From contig NZ_FNSY01000001.1 of assembly GCF_900105515.1 (NCBI RefSeq), positions 4,278,001-4,342,000 of the forward strand: a DNA stretch of 64,000 nt, written 5' to 3'. Shown one piece after another: positions 17,371-25,805 of this stretch (position 1 is its first letter; the number at the start of each line of letters is the position of its first letter). A program made the position numbers and the translations under genes. The notes below the pieces were generated by a model that made no database searches, was not told the DNA's origin, and saw nothing but the letters and a program-made list of their open reading frames with translations. This DNA is from Streptomyces sp. 2131.1 (lineage in GTDB: Bacteria; Actinomycetota; Actinomycetes; Streptomycetales; Streptomycetaceae).

Positions 17371-18899
17371 GCGGTCGCCTCATCGGCGGGCGGTACGAGC
17401 TGGCCACGATCCTCGGCCAGGGCGGCATGGGCCAGGTCTGGACCGCCTACGACCAGCGCCTGGATCGCCGGGTCGCCGTCAAGCTGCTGCGCCCCGACCG
17501 GGTCACCGGACCCATCGGCAGCGAGGCCGCCGACGAACTGCGCCGCCGCTTCGTCCGCGAGTGCCGGGTCACCGCCCAGGTGGACCACCCGGGCCTGGTC
17601 ACCGTGCACGACGCGGGCAGCGACGGCGACGACCTGTTCCTCGTCATGCAGTACGTGGAGGGCGCCGACCTCGGCGACCACCTCGCCGAGCACGACCCCT
17701 ACCCGTGGCCCTGGGCCGTCGCGGTCGCCGCGCAGCTGTGCGCCGTCCTCAGCGCCGTGCACGCCGTGCCGATCGTCCACCGCGACCTCAAGCCCCGCAA
17801 CGTGATGGTCCGTCCGGACGGCACCGTCCTCGTCCTCGACCTGGGCGTCGCCTCCGTCCTCGACACCGACACCACCCGCCTCACGCACACCGGCTCACCC
17901 ATCGGCTCCCCGGCCTACATGGCCCCCGAGCAGGCGATGGGCGGTGCCGTCGGCCCGTACACCGACCTCTACGCCCTCGGCGTCCTGCTGCACGAACTGC
18001 TCAGCGGCGACGTGCCGTTCGCCGGGTCCACCGCCCTCGGCGTGCTCCACCGCCACCTCTACGAACCGCCCGTGCCCGTCCGGCAGATCCGGCCCGACAT
18101 CCCCGAGGACCTGGAAGCGCTCGTCCTGCGGCTGCTCGCCAAGGACCCGCAGCACCGCCCGGACAGCGCCCAGGAGGTGTACGAACAGCTCGCCCCGCTG
18201 CTGCCCGCGCGCGGCTCCCGGCCGCCCTCCGGACCCCTCGACCCCACCCGCCCCTTCCTGCGCCCGCACGCCCCCTGGCCCGACCGCCCCACGGCCCCGC
18301 CGCCCGCCAGACCCGCCGCCGCGCCCGCCCGGACGGACGTCGCCGCCGCCGTCGACGAGGTCAAGAAGCTGCTCGGCGAGGGCCGCATCACCCAGGCCGT
18401 CGACCTGCTCGGCGGGCTCCTGCCCGTCGCCGCCGAACAGCACGGGCCCGGCTCCCCGGTCGTCCGCATCCTGCGCAAGCAGTACGCCGCGACCCTCATG
18501 GACGACGGCCAGTACCGCCGCGCCCTGCCCGAACTGCGCCGGCTCGCCGACGACCGCACGGCCGAGGCCGGCGCCGCCGACCCGCAGACCCTCGGCTACC
18601 GCTGCGACGTCGCCCAGTGCCTCGAACAGCTCGGGGAGCCCGCCGCCGCACTCGCCGAGTACCGCGCCGTCCTGCCGTACTACGAGAACCAGTACGCCAC
18701 CGGCAACGACCCGGCACGCTCGTACGAGATCCGCCACCGCATCGGACAGCTGCTCCTCGCCCTCGGCGACCACGCGGGAGCCCGCGCCCAGCTCCAGGCG
18801 CTCCTGTACGACACCGAGCGCACCTACGGCCCCCATCACCCGCAGGCCGTCGAACTGCGCCGGCAACTGGAGCGCCAGATGGAGGTCCGGGGCGGTTGA
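17367..18899 (+). CDS. Soluble Ser/Thr protein kinase with TPR-like C-terminus
   Basis: 510 residues from GTG 17367. The kinase domain spans about residues 8-275: Gly loop 'GQGGMGQVW', Lys in 'VAVKLL', catalytic loop 'HRDLKPRNVMV', 'DLG' in place of DFG, and activation segment 'SPIGSPAYMAPEQ'. A Pro/Ala linker follows, then helical TPR-like repeats (about 330-505: 'LPELRRLADDRTAEAGAADPQTL', 'LAEYRAVLPYYENQYA' in outline). No transmembrane segment or PASTA domain is present, unlike PknB. The membrane tether may be the co-translated upstream protein. A 19-bp tandem duplication spans its stop codon. Confidence 0.9.
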   Translation: MSGRLIGGRYELATILGQGGMGQVWTAYDQRLDRRVAVKLLRPDRVTGPIGSEAADELRRRFVRECRVTAQVDHPGLVTVHDAGSDGDDLFLVMQYVEGADLGDHLAEHDPYPWPWAVAVAAQLCAVLSAVHAVPIVHRDLKPRNVMVRPDGTVLVLDLGVASVLDTDTTRLTHTGSPIGSPAYMAPEQAMGGAVGPYTDLYALGVLLHELLSGDVPFAGSTALGVLHRHLYEPPVPVRQIRPDIPEDLEALVLRLLAKDPQHRPDSAQEVYEQLAPLLPARGSRPPSGPLDPTRPFLRPHAPWPDRPTAPPPARPAAAPARTDVAAAVDEVKKLLGEGRITQAVDLLGGLLPVAAEQHGPGSPVVRILRKQYAATLMDDGQYRRALPELRRLADDRTAEAGAADPQTLGYRCDVAQCLEQLGEPAAALAEYRAVLPYYENQYATGNDPARSYEIRHRIGQLLLALGDHAGARAQLQALLYDTERTYGPHHPQAVELRRQLERQMEVRGG

Positions 18900-18931
18900 G
18901 TGCGCGGGCTCCGGTTGAGTGCGCGGGCTCC
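18894..18931. repeat. 19-bp perfect tandem duplication across the kinase stop codon
   Basis: The unit GGTTGAGTGCGCGGGCTCC occurs at 18894-18912 and again at 18913-18931. The first copy contains the kinase TGA. The repeat leaves the protein unchanged and looks like recent slippage. Confidence 0.9.
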
Positions 18932-19022
18932 GGGGAAAGCGTCCGGGGCCGTTCACCCGATGGCCGCCCCCCGGCCACACCCGGCTCCGAAGGGCGACAC
19001 TTCGACCGGTTGATGTACATGG

Positions 19023-19988
19023 GTGCTGATCTCGCTGGTGGTGCCTTGTTTCAACGAGGAAGAGATCCTCGAACGCTTCCATGAACGCGTCACGGACGAA
19101 ATGTCCCGCCTCGGCCACGCGTTCGAGGTCGTCTACATCGACGACGGAAGCGCCGACCGGACCCTCCCCCTCATCCAGGAACTGGCCGCCGCCGATCCCC
19201 GCGTCCGCTACGTCTCCTTCAGCCGCAACTTCGGCAAGGAGGCCGCCATGCTGGCCGGCCTCCAGCACGCCGAGGGAGATGCGGTCGTCCTGATGGACGC
19301 CGACCTCCAGCACCCCCCGGAACTAGTCGGACGCATGCTGCAGGAGCACGCCAAGGGCCACGACCAGGTCATCGCCCGCCGCACCCGCGCAGGCGACCGC
19401 GTCACCCGCACCCTCACCGCACGCGCCTACTACTGGCTCATCAACCGCCTCGTCGACGTAGAACTCGTCGACGGAGTCGGCGACTTCCGGCTCCTGTCGC
19501 GCCGCGCGGCCGACGCCGTGCTCGCCCTCACCGAGTACAACCGCTTCTCCAAGGGCCTCTTCGCCTGGGTCGGCTTCCCCACCACGACCTTCAGCTACGA
19601 GAACGCCGTACGGGAACAGGGCCGCTCCGCCTGGACCTTCGGCAAGCTCCTCAACTACGGCCTGGACGGGCTCCTCTCCTTCAACAACAAACCCCTGCGC
19701 GCCGCCCTCTACCTCGGCCTCCTCCTCACCTCACTCGCCCTCGCCTACGCCGCCTGGATCGTCGGCGTCGCCCTCGTACGCGGCGTCGACACCCCCGGCT
19801 ACGTCACCCTGCTCGTCGTCGTCACCGCACTCGCCGGCGTCCAGATGGTGCTCGCCGGAGTCGTCGGCGAATACGTCGGCCGCATCTACTACGAGGTCAA
19901 GCGCCGCCCCCACTTCCTCGTCAAGGACACCAACACCCGCGCCCGCACCCCCGCACCGGAGGAGCCCCGGGAGTTCGTACGCCGATGA
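19023..19988 (+). CDS. GT2 polyprenyl-phosphate glycosyltransferase (GtrB/DPM1 type)
   Basis: 321 residues from GTG 19023; the nearby ATGs at 19013 and 19019 are out of frame. The GT-A domain shows 'SLVVPCFNEEEILERF', 'YIDDGSADRT', the metal site 'MDADLQHPPE' and 'DGVGDFRLLSRRA'. Two C-terminal membrane helices ('ALYLGLLLTSLALAYAAWIVGVALV', 'LLVVVTALAGVQMVLAGVVGEYVGRIYYE' in outline) are typical of bactoprenol-phosphate glucosyl- or mannosyltransferases. It overlaps the GtrA gene by 4 bp. The pair would make and flip a lipid-linked sugar for surface polymer decoration. Confidence 0.88.
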   Translation: MLISLVVPCFNEEEILERFHERVTDEMSRLGHAFEVVYIDDGSADRTLPLIQELAAADPRVRYVSFSRNFGKEAAMLAGLQHAEGDAVVLMDADLQHPPELVGRMLQEHAKGHDQVIARRTRAGDRVTRTLTARAYYWLINRLVDVELVDGVGDFRLLSRRAADAVLALTEYNRFSKGLFAWVGFPTTTFSYENAVREQGRSAWTFGKLLNYGLDGLLSFNNKPLRAALYLGLLLTSLALAYAAWIVGVALVRGVDTPGYVTLLVVVTALAGVQMVLAGVVGEYVGRIYYEVKRRPHFLVKDTNTRARTPAPEEPREFVRR

Positions 19989-20389
19989 CCCTCCCCGGAC
20001 AACTCATACGTTTCGTCCTCGTCGGAGCGGTGAACACCGGGACGTACTACGGCTGCTACCTGCTGCTCCTGCACGTACTGCCCTACCTGGCCGCGCACAC
20101 CCTCGCCTTCGCGCTCAGCATGACCGGCTCCTTCTTCCTCACCTCGTACGTCACCTACCGCACCCGGCCCACCTGGCGGAAGTTCCTGCTCTTCCCGCTC
20201 ACCAACGCCGCCAACTTCGTCATCACCACCGGCGGCGTCTACCTCCTGGTCGACCTCGCCGGATTCAGCAGCCGGTACGCACCGCTCGTCGCGGCGGCGG
20301 CCGCCATCCCCATCACCTTCGTGATCTCGCGCACGATCATGCTGCGCCCCGACACCCCGCCCCGGAAACGGCCGGAACCCGTGCCCTGA
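19985..20389 (+). CDS. GtrA-family membrane protein
   Basis: 134 residues with four predicted membrane helices and the GtrA opening 'QLIRFVLVGAVNTGTYYGCYLLL', then 'FFLTSYVTYRT' and 'TNAANFVITTGGVYLLV'. GtrA proteins are thought to flip polyprenyl-phosphate sugars. The ATG overlaps the glycosyltransferase stop (ATGA), supporting joint function. A second, longer GtrA protein lies at 62910-63431. Confidence 0.85.
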   Translation: MTLPGQLIRFVLVGAVNTGTYYGCYLLLLHVLPYLAAHTLAFALSMTGSFFLTSYVTYRTRPTWRKFLLFPLTNAANFVITTGGVYLLVDLAGFSSRYAPLVAAAAAIPITFVISRTIMLRPDTPPRKRPEPVP

Positions 20390-20490
20390 GGCGGCGGCGG
20401 GAAAGCCGGGGCGAGTGGGTCACAATGTCCCCGACGCGGGGGAGGGACCTCTTCCGGCCGCATGGACCACACGAGTCACCGAGGGATGCT

Positions 20491-20937
20491 GTGAACGGAA
20501 GACGAAGCCGCGCGCTGATGAAGGCCGTGACGCCGATGCTGGAGCCCGGGGAGCAGATAGTGGCGACCTCCCTGGTGAACCTGAGCGAGATCTCGGTCAA
20601 GCGGAACCTGGCGATGGGCGTCGCCGCGGCGGTACTGAGCGGCGGCACGATGATCGCGGCGGCAGCCCCCACCCCGATATACCTGGCGGTCAGCCGCGAG
20701 AGGCTCTTCCTCTTCGTCGCCAACCCGGCCTTCGCCAAGCCAGACCGGCACCTGGCCACGTTCCCGCTCCAGGGCCTCACCCGAACCGAGGTCAAGAACC
20801 GGGTCCTGAAGAAGTCCTTCGACCTGGTCGACGAGTCCACGGGCAGCGCGCTGCGCCTCTTCTTCCCCGCCCTGGTCAGGAACAACAGCCTGGACATCGT
20901 GGCCGGACTCGTCCCCGTCGCGCGAGCCACCGTCTGA
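20491..20937 (+). CDS. Conserved hypothetical protein with a hydrophobic hairpin
   Basis: 148 residues from GTG 20491 with GAGGGA upstream. After an amphipathic start ('ALMKAVTPMLEPGEQIVATSLVNL') comes a Gly/Ala-rich hydrophobic stretch ('MGVAAAVLSGGTMIAAA'), then beta-rich sequence ('YLAVSRERLFLFVAN', 'HLATFPLQGLTRTEV', 'FDLVDESTGSALRLFFP'). The strand pattern resembles small PH-like or bPH domains that report on membranes, but I do not recognise a named family. Confidence 0.6.
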   Translation: MNGRRSRALMKAVTPMLEPGEQIVATSLVNLSEISVKRNLAMGVAAAVLSGGTMIAAAAPTPIYLAVSRERLFLFVANPAFAKPDRHLATFPLQGLTRTEVKNRVLKKSFDLVDESTGSALRLFFPALVRNNSLDIVAGLVPVARATV

Positions 20938-21068
20938 CCCGGGGCGGCCCGCATCCCCAACTCCTCCCGAATCGTTGGTCGAATCAGTGGCCCGGACCAC
21001 TTCCACTGCCTAACATCGATCACCGCAAGGCCTTGTGCACCGCCGCACAATCTCCTCGGGAGGCTCCT

Positions 21069-21725
21069 TTGCACCGCCGCCGTCGCACCGCGCTCACCGT
21101 CTCCGCCGCGCTGCTCGCCGCAGCGCCGCTCCTCACCGCCTGCGGCAGCCAGGCCCACCCCGGCGCCGCGGCCGTCGTCGGCGGGGACCGGATCACGGTG
21201 TCCACCGTGCAGGCCCAGGTGGCGGACGTACGCGAGGCGCAGGGCTCGTCCCCGCAGGCCGCCCAGCTCACCGACCAGTCCGGCCAGCTCGCCCGTGCCA
21301 AGCTGCACGGGCTGATCCTGGACCGCGTCCTCGACCGGGCCGCGGCGGACGCGGGGGTCACCGTGACCCGCGCGGAGATCCAGCAGATGCGGCAGTCGGC
21401 CGTCGCGCAGTACCAGGGCGAGAAGGGGCTGCGGCAGGCCGTCCTCCAGGAGCGCTGGCTCGCCCCGGGCCAGATCGACGCCTTCCTGCGCGAGCAGATC
21501 CAGATCACCAAGCTCGGCCAGGCCCTCGGCGCCGACCCGTCCACCCCCGAAGGCACCAAGGCCATCGGCGACGCCCTCACCAACGCGTCCAAGGCGCTGA
21601 AGGTCGACGTCAACCCCCGCTACGGCACCTGGGACAACAAGCAGATCCAGCTGGGCGACTACAAGGCCCCCTGGATCTCCCAGGTCACCAAGCCCGCCCA
21701 GGCGGCCGCCGAGGCCGGGGCCTGA
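21069..21725 (+). CDS. SurA N-domain-like lipoprotein
   Basis: 218 residues from TTG 21069, chosen because GGGAGG (21058-21063) is correctly spaced and no ATG or GTG is in frame nearby. Signal peptide with lipobox 'LTACG'. The mature region 'AAAVVGGDRITVSTVQAQVADVR' followed by long helices ('RAKLHGLILDRVLDRAAADAGV', 'TRAEIQQMRQSAV') is the SurA/PrsA N-terminal chaperone fold. There is no parvulin PPIase domain. It may help fold exported proteins outside the membrane. mazG starts 34 bp downstream. Confidence 0.78.
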   Translation: MHRRRRTALTVSAALLAAAPLLTACGSQAHPGAAAVVGGDRITVSTVQAQVADVREAQGSSPQAAQLTDQSGQLARAKLHGLILDRVLDRAAADAGVTVTRAEIQQMRQSAVAQYQGEKGLRQAVLQERWLAPGQIDAFLREQIQITKLGQALGADPSTPEGTKAIGDALTNASKALKVDVNPRYGTWDNKQIQLGDYKAPWISQVTKPAQAAAEAGA

Positions 21726-21759
21726 CAGCCGCCGCGCGCGGCCGGGTAGATTCGGCGCT

Positions 21760-22734
21760 GTGAACGCTGAAGACCCCGGCCGCATCGTCCTGCTCACCGC
21801 CAGCCACCGGGTCGCGCCCGGACTGCTGTCCTGGCCCGCCTGGCAGGCGCTTCACGCCGCCGACGAGGTGCGCTGCGGTGAGCCGGAACAGCCCCAGCTG
21901 CCGTACCTGCGCGAGGCCGGCGTCACCGTCACCCCCGGCGTCCCCGACGCCGAACAGCTCGTCGACGCCTGCGCGGGCGGCCGGACCGTGGTCGTCCTCA
22001 CCGGCGGCGAGGGCAACCAGCCGCTCACCGACGGCCTGGCCAGGCTGGCCGGCTCCGGGCGGGTCCGGATGCCGGACCTGGAACTGCTCCCGGGCTCGTA
22101 CGACCTGCCGGGCGCCCGGCTCCTCGACCTCGTCCAGGTCATGGACCGCATCCGCGTCGAGTGCCCGTGGACCTCGCGGAAGACCCACGAGGGCCTCGCC
22201 AAGTACGCCATCGAGGAGGCGTACGAACTGGTCGAGGCGATCGAGGACGGCGACCGCGAGGAACTGCGCGAGGAACTGGGCGACGTGCTGCTCCAGGTGG
22301 TCTTCCACGCGCGCATCGCGGAAGAGGGCATCCCGGGAAGCGGTGAGGAGCCGTTCTCCGTGGACGACGTCGCCGGCACACTGATCGAGAAGCTGATCCA
22401 CCGCCACCCGCACGTCTTCGGCGACGAGACCGCCGAGACCCCGGAGGACGTGCACGCCCACTGGCTGCGCACCAAGGCGATCGAGAAGCAGCGTGCGTCG
22501 GTCACCGACGGCGTACCCCTCGGCCAGCCCGGCCTGGCACTCGCCGCGAAACTCGCGAGCCGCGCCCGTACCGCCGGACTCGACGTCCCCCTCCCCGAGG
22601 GCGACGACATCGGCTACCGCCTCCTCGCCCTCGCGGTACGCGCCCAGGAGGACGGCATCGACCCGGAGGCCGCGCTACGGGCCGCGGGGCGCGCGTACCG
22701 GGACGCGATCAGGAAGGCGGAGGGCACCGGATAA
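21760..22734 (+). CDS. mazG: Nucleoside triphosphate pyrophosphohydrolase MazG
   Basis: 324 residues from GTG 21760. The MazG domain occupies about residues 115-225: 'LLDLVQVMDRIRVECPWTSRKTHEGL' in outline, the metal-binding 'IEEAYELVEAIEDGD' and 'REELGDVLLQVVFHARIAEE', and 'RHPHVFGDE'. The enzyme hydrolyses NTPs, probably aberrant ones, to NMP and pyrophosphate. The first 110 residues ('GRIVLLTASHRVAPGLLS') resemble a worn tetrapyrrole-methylase domain, as in longer MazG proteins of Bacillus. It shares direction and close spacing with the SurA-like gene and the P450. Confidence 0.92.
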   Translation: MNAEDPGRIVLLTASHRVAPGLLSWPAWQALHAADEVRCGEPEQPQLPYLREAGVTVTPGVPDAEQLVDACAGGRTVVVLTGGEGNQPLTDGLARLAGSGRVRMPDLELLPGSYDLPGARLLDLVQVMDRIRVECPWTSRKTHEGLAKYAIEEAYELVEAIEDGDREELREELGDVLLQVVFHARIAEEGIPGSGEEPFSVDDVAGTLIEKLIHRHPHVFGDETAETPEDVHAHWLRTKAIEKQRASVTDGVPLGQPGLALAAKLASRARTAGLDVPLPEGDDIGYRLLALAVRAQEDGIDPEAALRAAGRAYRDAIRKAEGTG

Positions 22735-22743
22735 CGTCGTGGA

Positions 22744-24138
22744 GTGAACGCCAGCCCCGCCGACCTCCCCGCCGACGCCGCGTCCTGCGTACCCGCGGGC
22801 GCGCCCGACGACACCTCCGCCGAAGCCGCCTCCGTACCCGCCGGCTGTCCCGGCCCTACCTCCCCCGCCGCCGCGCCACCCGCGCCGGAGCTCTTCACGT
22901 GGGAGTTCGCCACCGACCCGTACCCCGCTTACGCCTGGCTGCGCGAGCACAGCCCCGTGCACCGCACCACGCTGCCCAGCGGGGTCGAGGCATGGCTGGT
23001 GACCCGGTACGCGGACGCCCGGCAGGCCCTCGCCGACGCCCGGCTGTCCAAGAACCCGGCGCACCACGCCGAGCCCGCGCACGCCAAGGGGAAGACCGGT
23101 ATCCCGGGCGAGCGCAAGGCCGAGTTGATGACGCACCTGCTCAACATCGACCCGCCCGACCACACCCGGCTGCGCCGCCTGGTGTCCAAGGCGTTCACGC
23201 CCCGGCGCATCGCGCAGTTCGCGCCCCGCGTGCAGGAGCTGACGGACCGGCTCATCGACGGGTTCGTGGAGAAGGGGGAGGCCGACCTGATCCACGAATT
23301 CGCCTTCCCGCTCCCCATCTACGCGATCTGCGACCTGCTCGGCGTCCCGCGCGAGGACCAGGACGACTTCCGGGACTGGGCGGGCATGATGATCCGGCAC
23401 GGCGGCGGGCCGCGCGGCGGGGTGGCCAGGTCCGTGAAGAAGATGCGGGCCTACCTGCTCGAACTCATCCACCGCAAGCGCGAGGACCTCGGCGACGACC
23501 TGATCTCGGGGCTGATCCGGGCGAGCGACCATGGCGAGCACCTCACCGAGAACGAGGCCGCAGCCATGGCTTTTATCCTACTGTTCGCCGGTTTTGAAAC
23601 GACCGTTAACTTGATCGGCAACGGGCTCCACACCCTGCTGTGCCACCCGGTCGAGCGGGAACGGCTCCAGCGGTCCCTGGCGGCGGGGGAGAGCGAGCTG
23701 CTGGCGACCGGCATCGAGGAGCTGTTGCGCTACGACGGGCCCGTGGAGCTGGCGACCTGGCGGTTCGCGACCGAGCCGCTGACCATCGGCGGACAGCGCG
23801 TCGAAGAGGGCGACCCGGTGCTCGTGGTGCTCGCGGCGGCCGACCGGGACCCCGCGCGGTTCGGCGGACCGGACACGCTGGACCTCTCGCGGCGCGACAA
23901 TCAGCACCTCGGCTACGGGCACGGCATTCATTACTGTCTGGGAGCACCGCTCGCCCGGCTCGAGGGGCAGTCCGCGCTCGCCACACTTCTGACGCGCCTT
24001 CCGGACCTGCGACTTGCGGGCAATCCTGACGATTTGCGCTGGCGCGGCGGGCTCATCATGCGCGGATTGCGCACACTGCCGGTGCAATTCACGCCGGGGG
24101 AGCGCATCGGCGAAAGTGACACTCTGTCAACTCTGTGA
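22744..24138 (+). CDS. Cytochrome P450 (CYP107-like)
   Basis: 464 residues from GTG 22744, only 9 bp after mazG. An Ala/Pro-rich N-terminal extension of about 50 residues precedes the P450 fold. Motifs: helix C 'DPPDHTRLRRLVSKAFTPRR', I-helix 'LLFAGFETTVN' near residue 282, K-helix ExxR in 'EELLRY', and haem loop 'LGYGHGIHYCLGAPLAR' with the ligand Cys near 398 (Tyr replaces the usual Phe). No ferredoxin or reductase is adjacent. The substrate is unknown. The I-helix codons form an unusual A/T-rich patch (CTA, TTT, GTT, TTG). Confidence 0.93.
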   Translation: MNASPADLPADAASCVPAGAPDDTSAEAASVPAGCPGPTSPAAAPPAPELFTWEFATDPYPAYAWLREHSPVHRTTLPSGVEAWLVTRYADARQALADARLSKNPAHHAEPAHAKGKTGIPGERKAELMTHLLNIDPPDHTRLRRLVSKAFTPRRIAQFAPRVQELTDRLIDGFVEKGEADLIHEFAFPLPIYAICDLLGVPREDQDDFRDWAGMMIRHGGGPRGGVARSVKKMRAYLLELIHRKREDLGDDLISGLIRASDHGEHLTENEAAAMAFILLFAGFETTVNLIGNGLHTLLCHPVERERLQRSLAAGESELLATGIEELLRYDGPVELATWRFATEPLTIGGQRVEEGDPVLVVLAAADRDPARFGGPDTLDLSRRDNQHLGYGHGIHYCLGAPLARLEGQSALATLLTRLPDLRLAGNPDDLRWRGGLIMRGLRTLPVQFTPGERIGESDTLSTL

Positions 24139-24244
24139 CTTTCACGTGATCTGCGCTGCATCGACTTGTGACTCACGTTCGACTCCCGCTAGGTTCACCG
24201 TTCGACTCACCAGTCGCTTGTCAGTCACACGGAAGGCAACTCCC

Positions 24245-25333
24245 ATGGGCTCCGCGAACGGCAGACACCGTCGCCCTCGTCAGGCACCCGCCATCGTCGT
24301 CGCCGCCGGCGTCACCGGCTCGGCCATCGCCATCCCGCTGCTCGGCGCGGCAAGCGCACACGCGGCGGACGCGTCGACCTGGGACCGGGTGGCCGAGTGC
24401 GAGAGCGGCGGGATCTGGAGCGCTGACCTGGGCAACGGCTTCTACGGCGGCCTCCAGTTCTCGCCCGAGCTGTGGAAGGCGTACGGCGGTGAGGCCTACG
24501 CCGAGCGCGCCGACCTCGCCAGCCGCTCGCAGCAGATCGCGGTGGCCGAGCGGGTCCTGGCCGCCAAGGGGCCGAAGGCGTGGCCCAGCTGCGCGGTGAT
24601 CTCGGGGCTCGGCAAGAGCGCGGGCTCGGCGGACGTCGACCCGGGCGACGAGGGCTCCGGCGAGCCCGCCCGCGGCGCCGACTCGGGCCTGGACGCCGGG
24701 CTCGGCACCGACCCGGCGGACGACGCCTCGTCGGACGCGACCGCCACCACCCCCTCGGACGAGGCCACGGACGACGCGGCCGGCGGTACGGCCACGGACA
24801 AGGGCGCCGGGAAGAGCACCGGCAAGCACACGGGCGGGGGCGCCGGGAAGGGCGCCGGTGCCTCTCCGTCGGCCGACCCGGCCGCCGATCCCTCCTCCAC
24901 CCCGTCCGCGGACCCCTCCGGCTCGGCCGACCCGTCGGGCGACGCGCGGGAGACGGGCGGCAAGCACCGGGGCGCCCCGGCCGCCGACGACACCGCCGAG
25001 GCGGACGGCGGCCGCGACACGGGCCGGCACGCCTCGCGGGGCGACGGCGAGGCGCGTGACGGTGCGGTGCAGGCGGGCTCCGACACGTACACCGTCCGGC
25101 CGGGTGACAACCTGTGGGCCATCGCCGACGCGCAGAACCTGCCCGGCGGCTGGCCCGAGCTGTACGAGGCGAACAAGGCCGAGGTGGGCTCCGACCCGGA
25201 CCTCATCCTGCCGGGCCAGAACCTCGACCTCGGCCTGTCCGGCACCGAGGGCACCGCGGCCGACACCTCGTCCGGCACCGCGCCGGACGCCCCGGCCGAG
25301 GCGCCTGCAGAGACCCCGGCTGACGCACAGTGA
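24245..25333 (+). CDS. Rpf-like muralytic enzyme with LysM and long Asp/Gly/Ser linker
   Basis: 362 residues from ATG 24245. Signal peptide ends near 'SAHA'. The transglycosylase-like (resuscitation-promoting factor) domain covers about residues 38-118, with 'WDRVAECESGGIW' carrying the catalytic Glu and 'GNGFYGGLQFSPELW'. A low-complexity acidic Asp/Gly/Ser/Ala linker of about 150 residues follows. LysM starts near residue 278 ('TYTVRPGDNLWAIAD', 'ILPGQNL'). It should cleave peptidoglycan during germination or regrowth. The upstream region has a repeated GTTCGACTC but no riboswitch. It sits directly before the riboswitch-controlled paralogue. Confidence 0.9.
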   Translation: MGSANGRHRRPRQAPAIVVAAGVTGSAIAIPLLGAASAHAADASTWDRVAECESGGIWSADLGNGFYGGLQFSPELWKAYGGEAYAERADLASRSQQIAVAERVLAAKGPKAWPSCAVISGLGKSAGSADVDPGDEGSGEPARGADSGLDAGLGTDPADDASSDATATTPSDEATDDAAGGTATDKGAGKSTGKHTGGGAGKGAGASPSADPAADPSSTPSADPSGSADPSGDARETGGKHRGAPAADDTAEADGGRDTGRHASRGDGEARDGAVQAGSDTYTVRPGDNLWAIADAQNLPGGWPELYEANKAEVGSDPDLILPGQNLDLGLSGTEGTAADTSSGTAPDAPAEAPAETPADAQ

Positions 25334-25595
25334 GAGCCGCCGATGAGCAGCTGAGAGCCGGCTGAGTTTTGGGTGGTTTAAGAGGCCTGTGTCCCACTTT
25401 TGACCGAGTGAGACATGGGTCTCTTTGCGTGAACTGGCGCCCCTTGTCCGTGAGGTCCCGCCGCATCCCTTCCGACCTGCACAAATGAGGGCTCATCGGA
25501 TGCTCGTACGGGATGATTATCCGGTATGTCCGTCTTTGAATATGAGGGTTGGATGTGATTACGGTCTGAACCGCTCGCACCGCGGGCCCCGTCGA

Positions 25596-25790
25596 CCGTC
25601 ACGCCGAATCCTGCCGTCGGTCGAAGGGAACAGACGCGAAAGCGCCGTAGGCAGGAGCGGGGGACCCAGGTAGGCGCTGGGCCGGATCGTCGGGAGACGC
25701 ATCAGGACCGGCTAGGGGTGAAGTCGCGCCAGGAGCGCGGCCGGGCAACTCACTTGGCCCGAACCCGACAGCTCACCTCGCAGGCGTCGG
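25596..25790 (+). promoter_or_regulatory. Cyclic di-AMP riboswitch (ydaO/yuaA type)
   Basis: The conserved blocks appear in order: 'GCCGAATCC' (25603-25611), 'GGAGCGGGGGACCCA' near 25654-25668, 'AGGGGTGAAG' near 25714-25723, and 'CGAACCCGACAGCTCACCTCGCAGGCGT' ending at 25787 (given in outline). ACGCC at 25601-25605 can pair with GGCGT at 25783-25787 to close the P1 stem. It ends 10-15 bp before the ribosome-binding site (GAGGAG, 25792-25797) of the Rpf gene. In Streptomyces a c-di-AMP riboswitch is known to turn down rpfA. The boundaries are approximate. Confidence 0.9.
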
Positions 25791-25805
25791 TGAGGAGAAG
25801 ACTCG

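Noticed and set aside
14546..18899. A complete BREX/Pgl phage-defence locus
   Set aside because: PglX and PglW are much larger, and no PglZ phosphatase, BrxC-like ATPase or helicase is present.
25405..25425. GAGAC-ATGG-GTCTC as the terminator of the first rpf gene
   Set aside because: Only a 5-bp stem and about 75 bp past the stop; too weak to call.
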